Shown piece after piece: positions 10,433-23,018 of a DNA stretch of 64,000 nucleotides. The notes beneath the pieces are model-generated. The model saw only the letters and a list, made by a program, of their open reading frames with translations. It did not search any database and had not been told where the DNA came from. Source of the DNA: Platanthera guangdongensis (Eukaryota; Streptophyta; Magnoliopsida; Asparagales; Orchidaceae); assembly GCA_039583875.1 (NCBI GenBank), contig CM077162.1:165807220-165871219 (forward strand), given 5' to 3'. Each line of letters begins with the position of its first letter. Within the stretch, counting starts at the first letter, position 1. The position numbers and the translations under genes were made by a program.

Positions 10433-11283
10433 GTGTCGACACTTATAGACTAAGTGTCGACACAAGTAGACTAAGTGTCGACACTAGTCTTCAAGGTGTC
10501 GACACAACTCCTTGTGTTGTAGAAATTTCTTCTCGACACTGCTTCTTCATCATGTGTCGACACTGATATTGTGTGTCGACACAACTCCTTGTTCTTCAGT
10601 ACTTAGTTGATTTCTTGTAAGTGTCGACACAACTCCTTTGTGTCGACACATCTTCTTGTGTTGATCTTGTTCAGTGTCGACACATCTTCTTGGTGTCGAC
10701 ACATGCCTTCTGTGTTGATACTTGCTGGGTGTCGACACTGCTCCTTGTGTCGACACATTCTTCTTTTGTTGAGACTTTGGCTGAGTGTCGACACATCTCC
10801 TTTGTGTCGACACTTGTACTTAGAATTTATTGAACTTTGCTGAGTGTCGACACAGCCTCCTAGTGTCGACACTTTCTTCTTGTATTGAGTCTTCGGCTGA
10901 GTGTCGACACATTCTTTATTATGTCGACACTTTCTTCATGTGTTGAGTCTTCTGCTGTGTGTCGACACATACTTCATTATGTCGACACTTATACTTAGAC
11001 TCTGCTGACTTTTGCTGAGTGTCGACACAGCCTCCAAGTGTCGACACTTTCCGATGTAGACAAAGTTCCTCTATGTGTCGACACTGCTGCTAAGTATCGA
11101 CACAGCTTTACTGGACTTTTCTTCATTGAGTGTCGACACAACCTGTATGTGTCGACACTTTCTGTCTGGTGTCGACTCTGCATCCCTGGTGTCGACACAA
11201 TGACTCCAAGTGTCGACACTGCGTTGCTGGGTGTCGACACAAGTCTTCTTAAGTGTCGACACTTTTCTTCTGGGTGTCGACAC
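10433..11283. repeat. GTGTCGACAC palindrome array, A2 3' LTR
   Basis: Roughly 25-30 perfect or one-off copies of GTGTCGACAC, placed as in A1 upstream of the TATA box. Translations through it give false VDT/CRH-rich frames. Confidence 0.9.
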
Positions 11284-11429
11284 ATGGACTTAGAGACTTT
11301 TCAGCTTTCCCGGCAAATACTTAACCTGCACAACTAAACTCAAAATACATCAAATACATTTTGATGTATATCATTGAGTAGGGTGAGGCTTCTTCAAATC
11401 AGGTACATTTAATACCAATGTACCCAACA

Positions 11430-11444
11430 ATCTCCCCCTATTTG
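11430..11444 (-). other. A2 polypurine tract
   Basis: The minus strand reads AAATAGGGGGAGAT directly before the LTR start TGTTGGG. This is the second-strand primer and confirms minus orientation. From here to 11694 is AT-rich 3' untranslated sequence with no further feature seen. Confidence 0.85.
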
Positions 11445-11694
11445 GAGAAGTCATAACCCTTAGTCAATGATATACACCATACATAACAAAATTACAGTAT
11501 GATGCAAAACAGGATTATATAACAGGGTGAGTTCATAAACATGTAATAAACAAAACATGTATATACCAATATCTCAGAACAAGAATATAACACATATCAC
11601 ATAGTTCTAAGAACTTCAACATTTTCATTATCAAAAGTTTACAGAAAGTTTTAATACAAGTGATTATACATAGTAAACTTAAGATAATTCTATT

Positions 11695-14553
11695 CTATTT
11701 CTTCTCAGCCTCCTTGATAACTATGCCCTTCCCAGATTGTATCTTTGCTTGAACAGGGGCTTCAACATCTTCAGCAGCAGCAGGCTTCTTGCCTTTAAGA
11801 TCCATCTTTGTCTGCTCTTCAGCCTTGATCTTTTGCCTCTCAAAGTAATGATAAGGCTTGGGAAAGTACTTGCTAGGCTCCTGGGCAGTAGGAGGTAGCT
11901 TTCCCATCTTGGCCTTTCTTCTGTATTGCACAATGGCTTCTTGCCTGTTCTCATGCTTCCAACACTCCACATCAGAATACCATTTGCCTCTATCCACAAT
12001 ATTATCTTTGGCAGCCTTCCATGCAGTCAGAATGATATTCCTTGAAGTGGGGCTCCACTGTTCAAAATCAGGCCTTTGTTCAGCTTGCTCTCTGAACCTT
12101 TTCTTAGACAATTTGGCGTCTTATTCTTTCTGCAAAGCTTCTTGTATAGCCGCAGATACTGGCTGAACCACTTTTTCTATGATGACATTGTGCTTTCCCT
12201 CAGGAGGGCTATACATTGATTGTATGTCTGCATGTATCATATCAAAATCTGGTGGAGGGTAAATGACTTGAGCCACTTCAGCTTGCTCCCCTCCAAGATA
12301 TGCAGGATGAATCCCTGACTCTGCTACATTATCATCATCACACAATGGAGGATATCCAAGGGTGGCTCTGATGGAATTGGAAATCCATTTTGCATGATCA
12401 GAGCTGACTTTGACTAACACCCTCTCCCCCTTTATGACTTCTCTAACAATATGATCCCTTAGATCATCTTTCTGAAACCTTATTTGGGCATCCAAATAGT
12501 TTACTCCATCCTTAAAGTAAGGTTTCAACCTTTGGAGTTTTTCAGTGATCAGCTTCTGAGAATCTTGAATTGCAGAAGTTACAGCAGTGAGGCTCTCTTG
12601 CAATGCTTTGTCAAATTCCTCTTTGGCAGTGGTCAGGGCTGCATTCTGGGCAGTTGCTATATTCTTTAGTTCAGTGACAATAGCATTGTGGGAAGCTGTC
12701 AAATTATCATTCATCCTTATTTGATTCTCCAGAACATAGCCTTGCTTCAGTGCAATATCATCCACTTGAGCTTTTACCTTCTCCTGATGAGTGGCTAGAT
12801 AGACTACTGCATTCCCTCACTTGTGGAAGCAGTCAGTCATCTCCTTATTCAGATTCATTTCAAATCTGATGGACTTAATATCTTGGGCTAGATCAAACTG
12901 TAGAGACTTTTGCCCTTCATCCATATAAGATTGCAAAGCCTGTCTTTGCTCATCCATCTTTATCTGCATGGCAACCATCAGAGAACTAAAATCTGCAGAT
13001 GGTGCTGACTATGGTGCAGGTTGTGGTGCTATAGTTTGTAAAGCCTTCTTATAATTCTGGCTCCTCCTTTTGAAAACTTTAAACTTCTTCTTCTTGGCTC
13101 TTACAGCCTCTTCATCTTCTGAAGCAGATGTGCTATCAATAGTCACTCTGTCCTTTGGACTTGGAGGTAACTCCTTCTGCACTTCAGGTTCCTTCCTTTG
13201 TACCTGCTCAGCATCTTGTGGTACCTCAGTCTCTTTGCCTGCAGTTTCTTTTATATTCTTCACTTGCTCCCCCTCAACATGAGCATTCTCCCCCTCAGCA
13301 GCAGCACTTTCTTTTTCAAAGTCAGTTTGTAGTAGGTCAGGGAATAGCTCTTCTAGGGTGAATTCTTGTGGAGGATGAGGTGGAGAAACTCTAATCTCAT
13401 CAACAACTTGATCAGATACTACTTGATCTGCAATAGATGTGTCCTCCATGACAACATCTTGGGGTTGACTATGTGTTTGAGTTTGCTGATTAACATTATT
13501 TAATGAATCAGACAAAACATCATTCTCAATATGGAAATCTAATGCATTAATCTCAGTGATTACCTCAAGTATAGTGTGGGTAGCTTGTTCACTTTCTAGT
13601 GGAGTTGGCTCTTCCACTAGTAAGGGCTCCCCCTGGATGGAATCCTGATGTACTGGGCTAGCTTGAGGTAGCTCCCCCTGCCGCTCTGCATCATCTTGTC
13701 TAGCTGGAGACTTTCCATCAATTCCTGTGTCTTCTTCATCAGGAGTGAACACTACTTGTTCCTCAGAACTGCTTGATGATTCTTGAGCTACAGGAGCTGA
13801 TTTCTTCTTCCTTTTCTGAGGTGTTACCTTCTCAGGAGTTGGCATTTCCTTAGTCAAGACCCTATCCCATCTAGAGAAGATTCTCATGTCCATTCTTCTC
13901 ATGTGGTTAATTTTGGATCCTGCAGCTTGGGTCATTATCTCTGGTATACTACTAGCCAAGTAAAGACTTAGAATCCTACCCAAATTGGGTTTCTTCAGGC
14001 TCTCCTTTATCTTCTCAAACACTACTGTAGACCAATCGGTTTATAGGGTGAAGATAATCCTTGTCATTAGGCTGAACATATGAGCTGATACTCTGTCATG
14101 CCCTCCAGGCTTGCTCATGATAATTTTCCCAACAATTTCTGATAGAAATTTGCCTTGGCTATTCATCCCCTTCCTATTGAACACAGATCCAATTTTCATG
14201 TTGGAATCCAAACCACACCAAGTTAATGCTTCCCTAGTTTTAGAAGCAGAAACATTCTCTTCTTCCTTAGTCCTTGGTAACTGAAGTATCTTTCTCAGAC
14301 TTTTAGGTGAGACCTTCACCTTTTCTCCATGAACCCTTGACTTAATCTTTAGTCCTGATTCATCTAGGGTTGCGCCATTCAGAAATTCCAGAACTTCTTT
14401 CTTCCATATCTTGGTTGGCTCTGAAACAAGAAAATCTAACCCTGAGTTTGCAACTAGGGTTACCACATCCTTGATCTCTGGTTCTGCATCATCACACGCA
14501 TGCCGCGCCAATTCATATCCTTCATTCACGTTCTCTTCGAGCTTGGGCGCCAT
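11695..14553 (-). pseudogene. A2 ORF3, post-pol ORF of about 950 codons (broken)
   Basis: One long frame after pol on the same strand. The start is taken as the ATG at 14553 (context CCCTAATGGCG). The N-terminal third (about residues 50-240) resembles the plant-specific 'putative plant transposon protein' family: a KSRVHGEKVKVSP stretch, then ILQLP, then a conserved HDRVSAHMFSLM segment and a NLGRILSLYL segment. This part aligns to ORF3 of element B. The middle is acidic and low complexity, and the tail is Lys-rich (ending EAEKK). At least four in-frame stops break it, at about 14038-14040, 13006-13008, within 12766-13005, and 12118-12120, with no frameshift. No signal peptide or membrane segment is evident, so an envelope role is unsupported. 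Confidence 0.75.
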
Positions 14554-15042
14554 TAGGGTTTGAAGAATTTGAATTGAGAGAAGAGAAGTGTCGACACACA
14601 AGTTTGGTCTCGAAACTTTGGTGAGCGTGTCGACAGACAATGTTGAAAACCTATTTATACCTTTCTAGAGTTGAAGATGAAAGGGCGCGTCAACAAACTT
14701 AAATTGTGTCGACACTGTTGAAAAGTGTCGACACAGACTTATAATGTCTCGACAACAATGTGTCGACACAAGTATAGTCGACAGAATATATGTGTCGACG
14801 CTTGTTTATGTGTCGACACCGCTTAGCTCGACACTTAGTCGAGATTTTACTTCACTAATTCTGAGTAAAGCATAAGTGTCGACACCACCTTGGATGTGTC
14901 AACACTTACTTATCATGTGTCGACACTAATTCTCTGAAGTGTCGACACCAACTTCCTAGATGTGTCGACACCTTTTCTCTGAAGTGTCGACACCAATTCT
15001 CTGTCTCGACACAGACAACTCTGTGTGTCGACACTATTTTAC
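14554..15042. repeat. Palindrome array between pol and ORF3 of A2
   Basis: The 490-bp non-coding gap carries about a dozen GTGTCGACAC copies and variants between 14585 and 15034, the same motif as the LTR. It may be an internal promoter or splice-regulating region for ORF3; this is inference. Confidence 0.85.
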
Positions 15043-18000
15043 TTAGCCATTTCTGTAAACGTATTCTAAGTTTATCATACCTAATTCAATTTCAAACCTA
15101 TTGAATTTGGTTTCTTCTAAAGGCTTAGTATACATGTCAGCTAGTTGATTATCTGTATTAACATACTCCAGTGAAATATCTTCTTTTTCTACATGTTCCC
15201 TTAGAAAATGATTTTTTATTTCAATGTGTTTAGTTCTACTATGGGAAACAAGATTGTTTGCAATAGATATAGCACTAGTAGAATCACAAAATAGTGGTGT
15301 TCTACTTACTTGAATATCATAGTCTTCTAGCTGATGTTGTATCCATAGAAGTTGAGCACAACAACTTCCTGCAGCCATATATTCTGATTCTGCTGTGGAG
15401 ATAGCCACACTTGTTTACTTCTTGCTACTCTATGAAATCAGTCTTCCACCTAGGAATTGACAGGTACCAGTTGTACTTTTCCTATCTTCTTTGCAGCCTG
15501 CAAAATCTGCATCTGAATAACCTGTCAGTTCAAAGTCTCTATTCCTAGGGTACCAAAGGCCTAGATAAGGAGTGCCCTTAAGATATCTCAGTATCCTTTT
15601 GACTGCTGTCAAATGAGATTCTTTAGGGCAAGCTTGGTACCTAGCACAGACACATGTAGCATACATGATATATGGTCTACTTACAGTCAAATAGAGTAGG
15701 GAGCCAACTATCCCTCTATACAAAGTCTCATATACAGGTTTCCCTGTATCATCTTTGCTAAGAGACATACTTGACCACATAGGAGTTTTCATGGCACTGG
15801 ATGAATCTATACCATACTTCCTTATCAGTTCTAGGGTGAACTTAGACTGGCATATGGATAAACCATTCTCAGTCTGTCTAACTTGGAGTCCCAAGAAGAA
15901 CTTAAGTTCTCCCATACTGCTCATCTCAAATTGTCCTTGCATAAGTTTTGCAAACTTTTTGCAAAGACTACTTTCAGTAGACCCAAATATGATGTCATCT
16001 ACATATATTTGGACTAGTATGATCTTGCCTCTGGATTCCCTAAGGAATAGAGACTTGTCTATTTTCCCCCTTGTGAATTTATTCTCAATGAGGAAACTAG
16101 ACAGGGTTTCACACCAAGCCCTAGGGGCTTGTTTTAACCCATACAAAGCCTTCCTAAGTCTATAGACATAATTAGGTTGAGTTGAATCAACAAAATCTGA
16201 TGGTTGTTCCACATAGACCTCTTCCTTTAGATTACCATTCAGAAAGGATGACTTAACATCCATTTGGTATACTTTAAATCCTTGATAGGTTGCATAGGCC
16301 AGGAACATCATTATGGCTTCCAGTCTGGATACTGGAGCAAAGGTTTGATCAAAATCAATACCTTCTTCCTGCCTATATCCCTTAGCAACCAGTCTTGCTT
16401 TGTTATTTATAATGACTCCATGTTCATCCATCTTGTTCCTGAAGATCCACTTAGTCCCAATTATGTTGTGGTCTTTTGGTTTAGGAACAAGCTCCCAGAC
16501 TTTGCATCTCTTGAGCTGATTCAGCTCCTCTTGCATTGCCTCAATACAATGAGGGTCTAGGATGGCTTCTTCAAATTTCTTTGGCTCAACTTGGGATAGA
16601 AAATTGGAGCAGAGTGAACTAAGATTTCTGCTCCTTATTTGTACCCCTTATCTTAGATCACCAATAATTTGATCTACTGGATGATCTCTTAGATGCCTAG
16701 TAGCTGGAGGCAGCCTGGCTTCATGTTGAACTCCTTCAGCTTCTTCAACTTGCTGCACTCCTTGATCTTCTTCTACATCTGGTGCATCTAGTACTCCCCC
16801 TGGACAGCAGCCACTATCATCTACATGCTGACCTGCAGTAGATCCTTCTTCAATAGTGAGCTTGTCCATCTTCTTAGTCACACCTGTGGAGCTGCAAATA
16901 CTTCTAGACAACTCATGGTTAATAAGTCTAGCTTCATCAAATACTACATGAACTGACTCCTCTACAACTTATGTAGTCAAGTTGTAGACCCTATAAGCCT
17001 TACTGTTGTTGATGTACCCAACAAAGATCCCCTCTTGGGACTTGGCAGCAAACTTGGTCAAGTAAGACTGCCCATTGTTAAGTATATAGCATTTGCAACC
17101 AAAGATCCTAAAATAGGATAGGTTTGGTTTTCTGCCTTTCACAATCTCATAGGGGGTCTTATTGTGGCTCTTAGTAATGGTAGCCCTATTAATTACATGG
17201 CATGCAGTATTAACTGCCTCAGCCCAGAAATATTCTGGGAGAGATGTGTCACTTAATAGGGTTCTACCAGCCTCAATCAAGGTTCTTTTTTTCCTCTCAG
17301 CAATGCCATTTTGCTGAGGTGTTCTTGGTGAAGAAAATTCCTGAAATATCCCAAATTCTTCACAAAGTTTTGTCATAATATCAGACTGGAATTCAGTACC
17401 ATGGTCACTTCTTATTTTGACCACTGTACTGTCTAACTCATTCTGAATTTGTTTGACAAAACTATAGAAGATACTAGGTGTTTCAGATTTCTGTCTAAGG
17501 AAGAACACCCAGGAAAACCTTGAGTAGTCATCTACAACTACAAATGTTTAGACCTTCCTACCTAGGCTGTGAACTGGTATAGGACCAAAGAAATCCATAT
17601 GCAAGAGGTATAAACACCTCACAACATCTTTGTTCTCAATGCTATTAAAGGTGGATCTAGTCTGCTTGCCCTTTTGACAAGCTGAACATATTCCATCTTT
17701 AATACATTTAACTTGAGGACCATTCCTCACTAACTCTTTGTTATAGAGTTGGCCAATTATCTTGTAGTTAAAATGGGCTAGCCTCTTATGCCATTTGACA
17801 CAATGAGAGACTTTCTCATCAGCTACAAGACACACTGGAGAAGCATTGTTCTCACTCATAATGTCTAGACAATAGACATTTCTTTTTCTGTAACCAGTCA
17901 AAATGATCTCTTGATCATTTGATCTCCTGATATGACAACCATCTTTGACAAATGAGATGTCATATCCTAAATCACTCAGTTGACTTATACTAATAAGTTT

Positions 18001-18225
18001 ATGTTTCAAACCTTTAACATAAGCCACTTGATTAATAGTTATATGGGTGCTAGAAATGTTACCAAAACCCTTGATAATTCCTTTTTCAGAACCACCAAAG
18101 GTGACTTTAGGACCATCCTTGAAAGGTGTGTAGTCCTTTAGCAATCCCCTAGTTCCAGTCATGTGCCTGGAACATCCACTGTCCAAGTACCATATTGGGG
18201 CCTGGCCACTTGGACTCACCTGCAA
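15043..18225 (-). pseudogene. pol: A2 pol: protease, integrase, RT, RNase H (four stops)
   Basis: Full-length copia pol in one frame. Protease has DSGCSRHMTG near residue 17. Next come GAG-pre-integrase, then the integrase core (RSDHGTEF; RTPQQNGIAER near 300). A linker has PVDQIIGD. RT starts [10 protein letters not shown] and holds [12 protein letters not shown] and the catalytic YVDDIIF. RNase H holds STAESEYMAAGS and ends at TAA 15043-15045. In-frame stops lie at about 17545-17547 (Tyr in A1), 16966-16968, 16645-16647 and between 15409 and 15429. The frame opens with TTG after a TAA that ends gag in the same frame. It lacks activity as it stands. Confidence 0.92.
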
Positions 18226-18231
18226 AACAGA

Positions 18232-18280
18232 TTAGTTGACCTTAGAACCCAAAGAATTCTTGGGTCCTTGGTGCTGGTTA
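18232..18280 (-). pseudogene. gag: A2 gag, last codons beyond the element B insertion
   Basis: These are the final 15 or so codons of Gag, ending at TAA 18232-18234, separated from the rest of the gene by element B. They correspond to the HQGPK...LGSKV ending of A1 Gag. The first five bases, 18276-18280, are the GGTTA target duplication. Confidence 0.88.
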
Positions 18281-19047
18281 TGAAAGTGCAAATAGATCTG
18301 ATATACTCTAGAGGGGGGGGGGTGAATAAAGTATATGGTGCTTTAAAAACTTTTACAACTATTATTGTAATATGTGTGAGCAGGGAAGCAATAATAAATC
18401 TAATCACAGCACAAGGTTAAACAAAAACTAAACACAGGAAAAATCAAGGCCAGAAACAAACATAAACACAAGAAAACCCAGAAGACACAAGGAAATATAG
18501 TGGTTCCCCAAACTTGGGTACATCCACTCTTCTACCACCCTAGGTAGGAATCCACTGCAGGATGAGTTGATCAGGTGTCCTGGGCACCAATGAGCTTTTG
18601 ATAAGGTGCTCAAAAACCAAAGCAGATTTTTTGATCAGGTGTATTGCCACCAATGAGCTTTTGACAAGATGCTCAAAAACTAGGCTCAAACGTTTTGAAG
18701 GGAGTTTGAGAAACCCTTTACAGAGTGGGGGTGAGAGAGTGATGACAGTCTTCTCTTTCTCAAACAACTGAGAAGAATATGTGGATTGATGTCAAAGCTC
18801 CCCCTAAATCCTTGAAATCTTCAGGAAGAAAAGCTTTGCTGAGGGTGATAGGCCTTCAAAGGTTGAACTCCAGCAATAGATGATTTCAGCAATAGCTGAA
18901 ATGTGGAGTGTCTGGAGTCTGAAATTTGTTGGCCTTGAACACTTTGAAAACTACAAAGATCTGAAGATTTGAGAGAGCTTGATCTCCTTGAATGAGTGTT
19001 CTTCAGAATTCTTTGTGACAGAATATTTTTGAATGTATCTCTGTAAT

Positions 19048-19055
19048 CTATATAG
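19048..19055 (-). promoter_or_regulatory. B 3' LTR TATA box
   Basis: The minus strand reads CTATATAG. It lies downstream (element sense) of the palindrome array, as in family A. The 5' LTR has CTATACAG at 29554-29561. Confidence 0.5.
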
Positions 19056-19326
19056 TGTGTTCTCTATTGAGAGATTCAAAAATCCTTGTCTTTTATTCTC
19101 TGGTATGGAATAGAATAACATTCTCTGTCTAAGTATAGCCGTTAGCCTGCATTAATTGCATCCTTAATTGCATAATCTCTTCTGGAGGAAAGTCCACAGA
19201 TATATTCCTTGAAAAATCCCTTGAAACTTGGTCCAGAATTAAATGAAAACGGCTAGCAAATCTCTTAATTAATTGCAGAATAATTCCTAACTGATTTTGA
19301 ATTTGAATTCTGGAAGTTATCTGAAA

Positions 19327-19615
19327 TCGTCGAACTGAGCTCTACTGTCGTCGAGCTGAGCTCAGCGATCTGGAAACACACAGCAGCAAAATATCGTCGA
19401 TCTGAGCTCAAAGATCGTCGAACTGAGCTCAGAGATAAAGATCCAAAGCAGAGTCAAAATCGTCGACCTGAGCTCACCGATCGTCGAATGGAGTTCGACG
19501 ATATTATGAAGTTGAGCTCAGCGATCGTCGAATGGAGTTCGACGATCTTGTCGAAGTTGAGCTAGACGATCGTCGATCGGAGTTCGACGAATCGTCGTGC
19601 TGAGCTCGACGATCA
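19327..19615. repeat. Family B palindrome array (TCGTCGA / TTCGACGA), 3' LTR
   Basis: About ten inverted-repeat arms of the type GATCGTCGAA and TTCGACGATC, often facing each other across about 5 nt (e.g. 19522-19548), mixed with GAGCTCA. The motif differs from family A but shares the TCGA core. The 5' LTR has the same array at about 29830-30118. Confidence 0.85.
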
Positions 19616-19783
19616 GACTTGGTCTCTAGACAGAAAATCTTGGTCTTCAGGGCAGCTTCCAAACCTAGACTTCTAACCCTTAGACTCAATTCTAATTGAC
19701 CTATTAAGCTATACAGGAGGTCAAGCAAAGGTTCCTAGAGACATAGTGATCCTGACCCAAATTAGTAATAGGGTGTTCCAACA

Positions 19784-19798
19784 ATCTCCCCCTATTTG
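19784..19798 (-). other. B polypurine tract
   Basis: The minus strand reads AAATAGGGGGAGAT next to the LTR start TGTTGG, identical in type to A2. Confidence 0.85.
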
Positions 19799-19958
19799 GG
19801 TTAGGATTACTATTTACAGACTTTGGAAAAACTTTAAATAACAACATACAATCAAAAACAGAGAAAAGCAACAGCTGGACATAGCAGAAACATCACAGAG
19901 ATATATATATAGCATCCAGATAGCAATCAGAATTCATAGAAACTGTCACCTTACAATG

Positions 19959-22900
19959 TCATTTCTTCTCTTTGCCTTTGACAAGTTTAATTTCTCTGTT
20001 TGGATTGAGGGCTTCTTTGTTGGACCTGGTGTCATCTGCTGCACCCAAATAAGTTTGCTTTGTAGGCCTGGGAACCACAGCTGCAGGATGTAATTCCATG
20101 TATCTCTCAGCATCAAAGAATTTACTGGAAGCATATTTCTCTAATTCTTTCTGTCTTTGCTCAGACATTGTAGAAATGTTGGAAGAATCTAATCCTTGAT
20201 CTCTGGCCTTCTTAATATGGTCCAGTGCAGCTAATTCCTTCATCCTGGCAGTCCAAGCAGATGGATTATTTTCAAGGTCCTCAAAAGGTACAGGTGGCTC
20301 ATACCTGTTGGAAGGATTGTCTTGAGAGGGCCTGGCAGACACAATTTATTTTAGCTTGTAAGGGAAAGGACCAGAAGCTGTGTCAGAAGAACCATGTCCT
20401 CCCCTAGAATATGGGTGCTGCCTGGAGTACCCTTTAGAATATACTTGAATATCTCTCTGATTGCCCCTATATCCTCTTCTCCTAGAATGAGATCCCCTGG
20501 ATTGGCTTTCCCTTTGGTAAGATCTGACATGAGGTTGATAGGGAGCCTGACTCCTGGCTGGGGGTTGACTTACAGAGCTTCCACCTGCACCTGCATCAGG
20601 AGGAGGTGGTGGAGGAGGATGAGAGTGCTGGAATGGGGAAGAACCCTTCTCATATTTTCTCTTTTTCTACATGGCTTTCAGCTAGTTCTTGGAATACTGC
20701 ATCCAGTGTTCAGTAATTTGGCAGTTATGCAGAATGTAGTAAGGGATATCATTGTTGTCTTTCACTTTAGCAGGAGGAACCCTTTTCATAGCCTTGCTCC
20801 TTGCCTTCCTTTTCCTGGCAATGGTAGCAAATGAGTCATCAGAGTCTGTTTTAAATTCATCAGATTCAGAACTCTGATCATCATATAGAACATCTATTTT
20901 CCTCATAAGATCTTTCTTCAGTTGTACAGCAGCAGATGAGGCAGAAGCTGAAACAGCAGCAGCAGTAGGTGTTGAGATGGTAACAGCAGGGACAGCAGCA
21001 GATGGAGAAGGTGCAACAACAGCAGCAGTAGCAGATACTGGAGAGGTGACAGCAGCAGTAACAGTCTCACTTACAGCAGTAGAAGCAGCAACAGAAACTG
21101 GAGAGCTGATAACAGCAACTACTTCACTGACAACAGCAGAAACAGAAACATCCTCAAAATCTGCAGAAGGCTCAAATTCAGTGGCCTCTGACATCAGAAT
21201 GTCCTTGGATATTGGCTCATCAGAAGCAGTAGGAACTTCAGCAGCAGTATCAGTAATCTCAGAAGCAAAATCAGTCCTTTCTTCAGAAGTAGCAGCAATG
21301 ACTGAGTTTACAAAGGAGGAGATCATGCTAGGGTCACAGCAAGAAAAAGGCACAAGTGCCTTGGATAAGTCTTATGGAGGCTGGACAGCATGAACTTCTG
21401 GCAGACAGCTGAAGAAGGCAGAATCAAAAGCAGATAGCAAAGACCTGAGGTCTATTGCAAGAACTGCAGTAGGAGGCACAGCAGCAGCAGCAAGAGGAGG
21501 AGCAGCAGTCACAGAAACAGCAGCAACAACAACATGAAGGCTTTCTTCATATGGCATCTCCCCCTGCCTAGATGCAGATACATCTGGATCAAGGCACACT
21601 GCTGTAGGTGCTACCTGAGGAAGGAGAGAAGAGAGCCTGGCAGAAAGGGCTGCCACAGACAGGTGTAGAGGAGCCAGGGAGGTCTCCAACAATAGGGAGA
21701 GCCTGGGGGCAAGCAGCTCATACAGCCTGTCAGCTAGGGCTGAAAGGTCTACTTGCTCAAGAGCTGGAGCAGAGGTAGAAGGTAGGGAAGCAGCTGGGGA
21801 TTCTGGAAGTGTAGGGCTGGAGAATTGTGGAAGGGATGGCTCAGGTGTTGGGAGGGTGGATATGGAGGACAGGGGAATTGATATGGATGGAGTGAATGTT
21901 GGCTGGTCTATGATGTGGTGTAGGAGATCTTGGAATGAAGTGGAGGAGGTAGGTAAGTCAGGAGGGGATGATGGGGAATCATCCATAAAGGAGTCATCCA
22001 GTAAGGTGAAGGATGGAATAGAGGGTGAGGAGGTGACATCAGGTGGGGGGTAGGAGAATAGTGGGTGGAATTGTTCTTCTGGTGTAAAAAGAACAGAGAC
22101 TGGAGATGGTGTGGATGTTGGAGATGGGCTAGATATGGTGATGGTGGGTGGAGCTGGAATGGTGGATGGTAAGGGAAGGGATGGAATTGGAGGAGGAGGA
22201 GAGGCAGCAACAGCAGCAGCCAGGTCATCTACAGGAGCAGAGACCTGTGGAGGAGTGACTCTTTGAGTCCTTGTGCCTGAAGGGGCACTAGAGGAGGGCC
22301 TGCTAGTCTTGCTTATTTGCCTGTCCCACTTTCCAAAGAGGGCACATGTCAGTCTCTTGGAGGCATTGATATGAACTCCAGAGGAGACTAGCAAGGCAGG
22401 ACACCTATGCTGCAGAAATACTCCAATAATTCTTCCAAAATTAACAAAACTTTTGTTTATTTTCTTTTTGATGAGGTCAAAGAAAACCTCTCCCCAGTTC
22501 AGATTTTTCTTATCCACCAGAGCTCCCATGAGACTGAGCTGATGTCTGGATATTGTATCATGTGCTGAGTGCTTTGCCAGAAGCACTTTTCCCACTACAT
22601 CTGCCATGAACCTGTATTCAACAGACAGGTTCCTTTTGAATAGCTTGCTAGGGTTTCCCTCTGGATGACCCATCCTGGCAAGGAGTTCAGAAAACTCATC
22701 TCCAGATAATTCAGCAGAATCTTCTCCATTTCTCAATCCAAAAACTTCTGTTAAAATTGTGGGGGTCAAGGGTACCTGAGTTCCAGCTATTGACCCAACT
22801 ATGGTGTTGTTGTCTTGATTATGGGCAGTATAAACTCATTTCTTGATCTCATCTGAAGCCAGCTTTATCCTGGTGGTCATTAGAGCAGTCAGATTCTGAT

Positions 22901-23018
22901 CCTTGAACAGACCCAGTATATCTTGAAAGATCTGATCAGTCGTGCTGAATGATTCTATATCAAAGTCAAAACCGGCGTCAAACTTCATTGCAGCAAGGGC
23001 AACAACTGACACAGCCAT
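19959..23018 (-). pseudogene. B ORF3, post-pol ORF of about 1,020 codons (broken)
   Basis: The start is ATG 23018 (MAVSVVALAAM). Residues about 85-230 align to A2 ORF3: a KVLLAKHSAHDTISRH segment ahead of LSLM, then LNWGEVFFDLIKKKI and NFGRIIGVFLQ, ending near KWDR. This supports membership of the 'putative plant transposon protein' family. The middle is a long Pro/Ser/Thr/Ala-rich low-complexity stretch (about residues 235-650). The C-terminus has PVPFEDLENN, then RYMELHPAAVV and a basic tail, and matches the C2 fragment. In-frame stops are at 22833-22835, between 21354 and 21371, after 20682, and near 20343. No frameshift is seen. The function is unknown. Confidence 0.75.

Larger units (their letters stand above)
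9396..11429 (-). repeat. A2 3' LTR (2,034 bp, complete)
   Basis: On the plus strand TGAAAGAAATTG to GTACCCAACA. It is bounded on the right by the polypurine tract. It has a G tract at about 9425, a TATA palindrome at 10263-10280 and a palindrome array at 10433-11283. It differs from the A2 5' LTR by scattered substitutions only. Confidence 0.92.
18281..19783 (-). repeat. B 3' LTR (1,503 bp)
   Basis: On the plus strand TGAAAGTGCAAATAG to GGTGTTCCAACA. It carries a G tract near 18310, a TATA box at 19048-19055 and palindromes at about 19327-19615. Confidence 0.93.

Noticed and set aside
11695..14553. ORF3 as an envelope gene
   Set aside because: Position fits the env-like ORF of some Sireviruses, but no signal peptide, membrane segment or coiled-coil fusion region is evident, and the N-terminal part resembles a plant transposon-protein family instead.
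20977..21393. Plus-strand frame of 138 codons, Ala/Thr/Ser-rich
   Set aside because: Antisense shadow of the low-complexity middle of B ORF3.
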